Part shown: piece by piece, positions 32,746-37,229 of the stretch
How positions within the stretch are numbered: the first letter of the stretch is position 1
Layout of the letters: each line of letters begins with the position of its first letter
From: Schleiferilactobacillus harbinensis DSM 16991
GTDB lineage: Bacteria; Bacillota; Bacilli; Lactobacillales; Lactobacillaceae
NCBI RefSeq assembly: GCF_000425885.1
Contig: NZ_AUEH01000030.1
Coordinates: 1-37,229 of the forward strand
Direction: 5' to 3'
Length of the DNA: 37,229 nt
Translations under genes and position numbers: made by a program
Notes under the pieces: model-generated
Databases searched by the model: none
What the model saw: the letters and a program-made list of their open reading frames with translations, nothing else
What the model was told of the DNA's origin: nothing

Positions 32746-32852
32746 TAAAAAAACTCCATGCCTGCCTAGACATAGAGTACACTCCGAATTAACTCCTCGG
32801 CGGGATATTAAGGCCTCATCAGCCACCCGAGTCTTAGGCAGAAAATAACCAA
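32746..32852 (-). ncRNA. L10 leader (rplJ leader) with attenuator
   Basis: The minus-strand RNA between the promoter and rplJ contains TAATATCCCGCCGAGGAG and further stems typical of the Firmicutes L10 leader. It ends in an intrinsic terminator (CTCTATG at 32771-32777 with CATGGAG at 32754-32760 and seven T residues). L10 binding is known to favour termination in this leader class. Ends are estimates. Confidence 0.82.
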
Positions 32853-32857
32853 AGAGA

Positions 32858-32887
32858 AGCATAGCACGGAAACTTAGCCAGCGTCAA
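32858..32887 (-). promoter_or_regulatory. Promoter of the rplJL operon
   Basis: TTGACG (32882-32887), an 18-base spacer and TATGCT (32858-32863) on the minus strand, with TGC before the -10 giving an extended -10. Confidence 0.72.
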
Positions 32888-32909
32888 TAGCAAATTTCAA
32901 GCCGAAGAA

Positions 32910-32938
32910 TTGAAAAACACGGATGGAACGTGTATTGT
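32910..32938 (+). promoter_or_regulatory. Promoter of pncA-pncB
   Basis: TTGAAA (32910-32915), a 17-base spacer and TATTGT (32933-32938) lie about 56 bases before the pncA start. Confidence 0.62.
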
Positions 32939-32973
32939 TGTCTCTAAACAATAAAAGTCTGAATGACTTTTAT
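32934..32973 (+). promoter_or_regulatory. Inverted repeats in the pncA leader (possible operator)
   Basis: ATTGTT (32934-32939) and AACAAT (32947-32952) form one repeat over the -10 box. ATAAAAGTC (32951-32959) and GACTTTTAT (32965-32973) form a second 9-bp repeat just before the ribosome site. They could be binding sites for a niacin-responsive repressor such as NiaR or NadR, or an RNA hairpin. The assignment is inference. Confidence 0.42.
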
Positions 32974-32993
32974 TTAATAAAGGAGCGGTTCTC

Positions 32994-33572
32994 ATGGCCC
33001 ATACCAACGAAGCGTTATTGATCATCGATTACACCAACGACTTTGTCGCCGACAAGGGCGTCTTGACCTGCGGGGCACCGGGACAGAAATTAGCGGACAA
33101 CATCATTGCCCTCGCCGATGAATTCCGGGACCAGGACGGCTGGGTGTACCTGCCCACCGACGTGCATACGCCCCACGATCCCTATCATCCCGAAAGCAAG
33201 CTGTTCCCGCCCCATAATGTTCGGAACACTTGGGGACGGGAATTTTACGGTCCGCTGAAGCCATGGTATGCAGCCCATCAGGCTGAGGAACGGGTGACTA
33301 TGTTCGACAAAACCCGCTATTCCGCCTTTGCTGGGACGGCGCTGGATCTACGGCTGCGGGAGCGCAAAATCGACACCGTGCACTTGGTCGGCGTCTGCAC
33401 CGATATCTGCGTCCTGCATACCGCCGTGGATGCCTACAACTTGAACTACCAAATCGTCGTCCACCAGAATGCCGTCGCGGCTTTAACGCCCGCCGGCCAG
33501 GACTGGGCGCTCGGTCATTTTGCCCACGTGCTGGGTGCGCAAGTTACGGATTCACTTAAAGAAGGGTTTTAA
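32994..33572 (+). CDS. pncA: Nicotinamidase
   Basis: The 192-residue cysteine hydrolase converts nicotinamide to nicotinate. The triad is visible: Asp12 (IIDYTNDF), Lys106 (FDKTRYSAF) and Cys139 (GVCTDICV). DVHTPHD near residue 57 resembles the metal-binding segment of PncA, though the usual DxHxxxH spacing is altered. The start is ATG 32994 with AGGAG about 9 bases upstream. pncB follows after 5 bases, making a two-gene NAD salvage operon. Confidence 0.92.
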   Translation: MAHTNEALLIIDYTNDFVADKGVLTCGAPGQKLADNIIALADEFRDQDGWVYLPTDVHTPHDPYHPESKLFPPHNVRNTWGREFYGPLKPWYAAHQAEERVTMFDKTRYSAFAGTALDLRLRERKIDTVHLVGVCTDICVLHTAVDAYNLNYQIVVHQNAVAALTPAGQDWALGHFAHVLGAQVTDSLKEGF

Positions 33573-33577
33573 TTCTT

Positions 33578-35014
33578 ATGACAATGAACCACGCGTTACT
33601 GACTGATCTCTACGAATTTTCCATGGCCAACGGTTATTACGCCGCCCTGCCCCACGAAGATCAAGCGGTCTTCGATGTGTTTTACCGCACCGTGCCGGAT
33701 CACGGCAGTTTCGTCATCGCCGCCGGCCTGCAGCAGGTCGTTGAGGCCCTGGAGAACTTCCGCTTCGCCCCTGACGATATTGACTATTTGCGGTCGCTGA
33801 AGCTGTATTCGGAGGATTTCCTGCACTACTTGGCCACTTTACACTTGGCCTGTACCGTCACCGCCCTGCCGGAGGGGACGCCCGTCTTTCCCCGGGAGCC
33901 GCTGCTCACGGTGCAGGGCCCATTGATGCAGGTACAACTGTTAGAAACGCTGCTCTTGAACCTCGTTAATCATCAATCTTTGATTGCCACCAAAGCCCGG
34001 CGGATCACCGCCGCGGCAGAGGGCCGGCCGGTCATGGAGTTCGGTGCCCGGCGCGCCCAGGGTCCGGATGCCTCCGTCTACGGCGCCCGGGCCGCGGTCA
34101 TCGGCGGCTGTGCCAGCACCTCCAACGTGCTGGCCGCCAAACTCTTTCACATCCCGGCTGCCGGCACCATGGCGCACAGTTGGATCGAATCTTTCCCCGA
34201 TGAACTGACCGCATTCCGCGCTTGGGCGAAGATCTACCCGGATAACAGTGCGCTGCTGGTGGACACCTATGACGTCCTGGCCTCCGGCGTGCCCAATGCC
34301 ATCACCGTGTTCAAGGAACTGCGCGCCGCCGGGCACAAACCGGTCGGTATCCGCATTGATTCCGGGGACATCACCGCGCTAGCCAAAGCCGCCCGGCAGA
34401 TGCTGGACGACGCCGGCTTTCCCGAAGCCAAAATCACGGCGTCCAATGCCTTGGATGAAACGGTCATTCAATCCCTGCTCAAAGAAGGCGCCCCGCTGGA
34501 TAATTTCGGCATTGGCGAGAAATTGATCACCAGTGCCTCGTCCCCGGTCCTCAGCGGGGTCTACAAGCTGGCCGCGTTACAAGTCAACGGCCAATGGCAG
34601 CCGAAGATCAAAGTCAGTGCTACCCGGGAGAAAACGACCCTGCCCGGGCACAAGCAGGTTTACCGCCTCTACCATCCGGGCAGTCAGCGGGCCTTTGCCG
34701 ATATCATTGCCCTGGCGGATGAAACCCTGCCCGCCGTCATTGCAGCTGTGAGTGCGGATCCCCAAGTGACCCACGCCCGGGTAACGCTGAAGAACTTCAC
34801 CGCCGAGCCGCTGCTCGCCACGGTCCTGGCCCCCGGCCACACCAGCGCCGTGCCCACCGATGTCTTTGCCATCCAGCAGCATGCGCGGGAAGCGTTGACT
34901 CGATTGCCGGAAGCCACTCAGCGACTGGTCAATCCAGATTTGTATCCGGTGTATCTAACCCCGAAACTGGCGGCACTGCAACAACAGCTGATCGACGCGC
35001 ACCACGAAGACTAA
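33578..35014 (+). CDS. pncB: Nicotinate phosphoribosyltransferase
   Basis: The 478-residue enzyme joins nicotinate and PRPP to nicotinate mononucleotide, using ATP. It begins MNHALLTDLYEFSMANGYY and has FDVFYRTVPDHGSFVIAAG, MEFGARRAQGPDASVYGARA, the catalytic-His region GTMAHSWIESFPDE and IRIDSGDITALAK, all typical of the long Gram-positive form. The product of PncA is its substrate. It is followed after 5 bases by the large palindromic element, which also looks able to end transcription. Confidence 0.95.
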   Translation: MTMNHALLTDLYEFSMANGYYAALPHEDQAVFDVFYRTVPDHGSFVIAAGLQQVVEALENFRFAPDDIDYLRSLKLYSEDFLHYLATLHLACTVTALPEGTPVFPREPLLTVQGPLMQVQLLETLLLNLVNHQSLIATKARRITAAAEGRPVMEFGARRAQGPDASVYGARAAVIGGCASTSNVLAAKLFHIPAAGTMAHSWIESFPDELTAFRAWAKIYPDNSALLVDTYDVLASGVPNAITVFKELRAAGHKPVGIRIDSGDITALAKAARQMLDDAGFPEAKITASNALDETVIQSLLKEGAPLDNFGIGEKLITSASSPVLSGVYKLAALQVNGQWQPKIKVSATREKTTLPGHKQVYRLYHPGSQRAFADIIALADETLPAVIAAVSADPQVTHARVTLKNFTAEPLLATVLAPGHTSAVPTDVFAIQQHAREALTRLPEATQRLVNPDLYPVYLTPKLAALQQQLIDAHHED

Positions 35015-35019
35015 TTAAG

Positions 35020-35274
35020 AAAAGGACTTGGACAACACTCCGGTATTCTGATGTAACAAGTGCCAATGCGTAGCAAGCGGAGGCAAAATGGGCTCAGCCA
35101 AGGGAACGGCAATGATCTCGCGCTGGTTTTGCGCGAGATCATATGCCGTTAGGCGACTTGAAGACAGCGGTTTTTGCTGGCTTCAAGCGCCGTCATGGCG
35201 TTCCAGCCCATTTTGCCGCAGCTTGCGGAGCATTGGCACGGCGTGTCAGCGGGAGTTGTTATCCACGTCCTTTT
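35020..35274. repeat. Large palindromic element folding into a three-way junction (terminator-like ends)
   Basis: The outer arms pair over about 75 bases each: AAAAGGAC with GTCCTTTT, then a GGA-AACA-CTCC / GGAG-TTGTT-TCC segment. GTGCCAATGC (35060-35069) pairs with GCATTGGCAC (35230-35239), GCAAGC with GCTTGC, and GGCAAAATGGGCT with AGCCCATTTTGCC, separated by 3x3 internal loops. Inside are two hairpins. H1 is AACGGCA-TGATCTCGCGC (35105-35123) with its complement to 35150. H2 is GGCG-TTGAAG-CAGC (35152-35168) with its complement to 35191. A and T runs at both ends would make it a terminator in either direction. It fills the pncB-lipid kinase gap. I see no ORF in it. It could be a MITE or a structured RNA. 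Confidence 0.8.
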
Positions 35275-35290
35275 TTCTATGAGCACGAAA

Positions 35291-35320
35291 TTGCCCAAAC
35301 GGCCGCCAATACGCTAAAGT
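35291..35320 (+). promoter_or_regulatory. Possible promoter of the lipid kinase gene
   Basis: TTGCCC (35291-35296), an 18-base spacer and TAAAGT (35315-35320), 33 bases before ATG 35354. The boxes are weak matches. Confidence 0.4.
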
Positions 35321-35353
35321 AAAGATAACCTGACGAAAGTAGAGCGTTGAACA

Positions 35354-36268
35354 ATGGCTAAAATAACCGTGATCGTGAATCCTCAGGCGGGTAATGCCCG
35401 CCACCGCAAGCAAATTCCAGCCCTGCTGACCCAATTGCAGGCCCTGTTCACCATTGACCAGATTTACTATACCGCCCGGGACGGCGACGCTCGGCGGATC
35501 AGCCGCGGCCTGCCGGCTGAAGCGTGGTGTGTCGTCATTGGCGGCGATGGGACCCTGCACGATGTCGTCAACGGCCTGCAGGAAACCGGCAACCACACCA
35601 CTGCAGTGGGTTATGTCCCCACTGGAACTGGCAACGACTTTGCCCGGGCGAACGGGATCCCGCTGCGCCCGGACAAGGCGGTTGCTGCGTTAGCCCGCAG
35701 CCGGGCCCAATCCCGTAACGTGGGAAAAGCGATCTCGCCGGAATTGGGCACGCAATATTTCATTAACAACTTCGGCATCGGTATTGACGCCCGCATCGTG
35801 TATGATACGAACCAATCCGGGCTAAAAACTGACTTGAACCGCGTTCATCTGGGCCATTTTTCCTATGGAATCAATATTCTGCGCGCCCTGCGCGAGCAGC
35901 AAGGCTTTACGTCGACCTGGCAAGGTGAACACACCCACGCCAATCAACGAACGTACCTCTTCGTCTTCACGAACCACCCGTTTCTTGGCGGCGGTATTCG
36001 CCTGTTCCCGGACGACCGCCGCGATCCCCAGCGGCTCAGCCTCGTGGCTGTGAACAAGGCGCCCTGGCACATTTTGATGCCGATCTTAGCCAATATTCTC
36101 AGCGGCAAATCCCGCCACCCCAAACTGCACCTCTACCAACGCCGCCACTTCCGTTTCGCCACCGCCGCCCATGAACACATCCAAATCGATGGCGAAGAAT
36201 TCCAGACCCCCGTGCACGTTACACTGACGCAGGTGTCCCAGCAGTTTTGGTTAGCGGAAACTGAATGA
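35354..36268 (+). CDS. Diacylglycerol kinase-family lipid kinase (DgkB/YegS-like)
   Basis: The 304-residue soluble kinase has the DAGK catalytic signatures VIGGDGTLHDVVNG (GGDGT at 63-67) and VPTGTGNDFARA (89-100), and ends with the beta-sandwich domain containing HEHIQIDGEEF. DgkB-type enzymes phosphorylate diacylglycerol back to phosphatidic acid and support lipid and lipoteichoic acid cycling; YegS-type relatives use phosphatidylglycerol. Which applies here is not certain. No strong ribosome site precedes ATG 35354 (AAGTAGAG, about 10 bases). Its 3' end overlaps the convergent ABC gene by 50 bases. Confidence 0.88.
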   Translation: MAKITVIVNPQAGNARHRKQIPALLTQLQALFTIDQIYYTARDGDARRISRGLPAEAWCVVIGGDGTLHDVVNGLQETGNHTTAVGYVPTGTGNDFARANGIPLRPDKAVAALARSRAQSRNVGKAISPELGTQYFINNFGIGIDARIVYDTNQSGLKTDLNRVHLGHFSYGINILRALREQQGFTSTWQGEHTHANQRTYLFVFTNHPFLGGGIRLFPDDRRDPQRLSLVAVNKAPWHILMPILANILSGKSRHPKLHLYQRRHFRFATAAHEHIQIDGEEFQTPVHVTLTQVSQQFWLAETE

Positions 36269-36899
36269 CGTGATCGAATAACGGTGCCGTGGCTGCATGG
36301 GGTGTGTGACTGATCATGAGCAAGGTCAGGCGCGGATCCAGCAGCAGGTCCTGCTCGATCTGCACCGCTGTCGGCCCATCCACCGCGGACGTCCCCTCAT
36401 CCAGCAGCAGAATGTGATAGCCCCGCAGCAACCCCCGGGCCAGCGCCAACCGCTGCAGCTGGCCGCCGGAGAGGGCCGTCCCCTTAGCGCCAACATTTTG
36501 TTTCAAAAAAGCCGGCCCCTCGGCATCCGTAGTAATCAAGGCTGCCCGGCGCAGCACCTGAATCATCTCGGCCGCGGAATAGTGCGCCGTGAGCGCCAAA
36601 TTATCGGCGACCGTCCCGCTGATCACCTGGGGCGTTTGGGTCAGATAAAGGATCCGGTCCATTAAAGCTGCTTGACCAATGGCCCGGTAGTCCTGCCCGT
36701 GAAAGACCAGCTGGCCCTGATACCCTGTCAAATACCCGGCCATTAACTTCAACAGCGTTGATTTGCCCGCACCGCTAGGCCCCGCCAACAAATATTTATG
36801 CCCTTGCTGAATCGTTAAGGAGACATCTTGGAGGATCGGCTGATCCTGATAACTGAATGACACATGCTGCACCGCCAGCAGCGGCGCGGTCGCGACCCG
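36219..36899 (-). pseudogene. ABC exporter ATPase domain, 5' part cut off by an IS element
   Basis: About 227 residues of an ABC transporter ATPase remain: Walker A LAGPSGAGKSTLLK, a Q-loop in YLTQTPQVISGTV, the signature LSGGQLQRLALARGL, Walker B ILLLDEGTSAVDG and the H-loop MISHTPHA. This is the nucleotide-binding half of a fused exporter. The open frame continues upstream of GTG 36872 (APLLAVQHVSFSY) until it meets the IS end at 36900, so the membrane half was separated by the insertion. The remainder should lie beyond the IS, outside the window. If translated from GTG 36872 it would be a free ATPase without its permease. Confidence 0.75.
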
Positions 36900-36904
36900 T
36901 GAAG

Positions 36905-36947
36905 TGCCCCATAATTGTTAGACAGATACTCTAACGATTGTGGGGCA
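36905..36947 (+). terminator. IS-end hairpin before orfA
   Basis: TGCCCCATAATTGTTAGA (36905-36922) pairs with TCTAACGATTGTGGGGCA (36930-36947), with two wobble pairs, followed by TTTTT. It can act as a terminator or sequester the orfA ribosome site, as is common for IS elements to block transposase expression from outside promoters. Confidence 0.7.
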
Positions 36948-36952
36948 TTTTT

Positions 36953-37229
36953 ATGACCAAATATTCTAGTGAATTAAAGTTACAAGTTGTGCAGGAGTAT
37001 CTTTCAGGGCGTGTATCATATAGTGCACTTTGCACGAAATACAGTATCCCGGCAACGAGAGTAATCCGGGAATGGGTTGAACAGGCTCGAGCCCATGGAC
37101 TAGAATCTCTTAAGCGGAAACATACGAAGACTGTTTACTCTCTGGAACAGAAGTTGGCTGTGGTAGACTATTACCAAACCAGTGGTGAGGGTGTGGTATC
37201 CGTGGCTGCCCATTTCGGGATTAGTTCCT
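36953..37229 (+). CDS. IS3-family transposase OrfA (5' part)
   Basis: The frame from ATG 36953 is open to the window end (92 codons). The protein begins MTKYSSELKLQVVQEYLSG and shows two helix-turn-helix units: YSALCTKYSIPATRVIREWV and LAVVDYYQ with VVSVAAHFGIS. This double HTH is typical of IS150-group OrfA, the DNA-binding protein made before a frameshift into OrfB. The continuation is outside the window. Confidence 0.82.
   Translation, partial: MTKYSSELKLQVVQEYLSGRVSYSALCTKYSIPATRVIREWVEQARAHGLESLKRKHTKTVYSLEQKLAVVDYYQTSGEGVVSVAAHFGISS

Larger units (their letters stand above)
36900..37229 (+). mobile_element. IS3-family (IS150-like) insertion sequence, left part
   Basis: The element begins TGAAGTGCCCC at 36900, with the TG end typical of IS3-family elements, and continues past the right edge of the window. 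It interrupts the ABC exporter gene. The right end and target duplication cannot be seen. Confidence 0.78.

Noticed and set aside
32703-32759. Longer rplJ start at 32759
   Set aside because: The extension covers the attenuator T tract and leader; ATG 32702 has a perfect ribosome site.
35015-35280. 6S RNA or tmRNA in the pncB-lipid kinase gap
   Set aside because: The fold has a three-way junction and near-perfect symmetry, unlike the bubble of 6S RNA, and there is no tRNA-like end as in tmRNA.

Overview
The window looks like chromosomal DNA of a fairly GC-rich lactic acid bacterium in the Lactobacillaceae (Lacticaseibacillus/Schleiferilactobacillus-like; the genus is an inference). Support comes from the low-GC Gram-positive gene order dnaX-ybaB-recR-yaaL-tmk-darA-holB-yabA-rsmI followed by an acyl-ACP thioesterase, the yunD-yutD-yutF-DUF1461 cluster, the tsaB-rimI-tsaD cluster, a THF riboswitch in front of a folate ECF S component, the short bacterial SRP RNA next to dnaX, an L10 leader, and strong AGGAGG-type ribosome binding sites with frequent GTG/TTG starts. 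No tRNA, rRNA or CRISPR array was seen.

Layout. 1-630: a strong rRNA-operon-like promoter firing out of the left edge and an S1-domain RNA-binding protein. 0.6-4.0 kb: ROK fructokinase, FNR-type flavoprotein reductase, PgpA-like phosphatase, DedA protein. 4.0-8.4 kb: the yunD-yutD-yutF-DUF1461 operon, a phosphoesterase and an orphan PTS IIB. 8.5-12.7 kb: t6A genes tsaB-rimI-tsaD, riboswitch-controlled folT, and a divergent L-asparaginase. 12.7-20.0 kb: the replication/repair operon headed by dnaX with the SRP RNA upstream. 20.1-26.5 kb: HxlR regulator, tadA, PucR-type regulator, rRNA-type methyltransferase, mprF, secreted amidase.

26.5-31.7 kb is an accessory island, visibly more AT-rich in its right half. 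It holds a decayed head-gene segment of a prophage: truncated capsid, scaffold, a small ORF, and a MuF minor head protein with a C-terminal HELGH zinc-protease domain that looks like a MuF polymorphic toxin. The MuF gene carries an amber codon at position 9, and the small ORF overlapping its stop is a candidate immunity gene. Next to it are a HEPN-motif protein and a membrane-anchored SmpA/BamE-like protein. The core chromosome resumes with rplJ-rplL, then a pncA-pncB NAD salvage operon. That operon is followed by a roughly 255-bp element that folds into a three-way junction on either strand. The window ends with a lipid kinase, an ABC exporter gene cut by an IS3-family element, and the 5' part of that element's orfA.

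The most novel items are the three-way-junction element (35020-35274), the decayed MuF-zincin toxin with its putative immunity ORF (27420-29206), and a tadA gene that appears to use a non-canonical ATC start.
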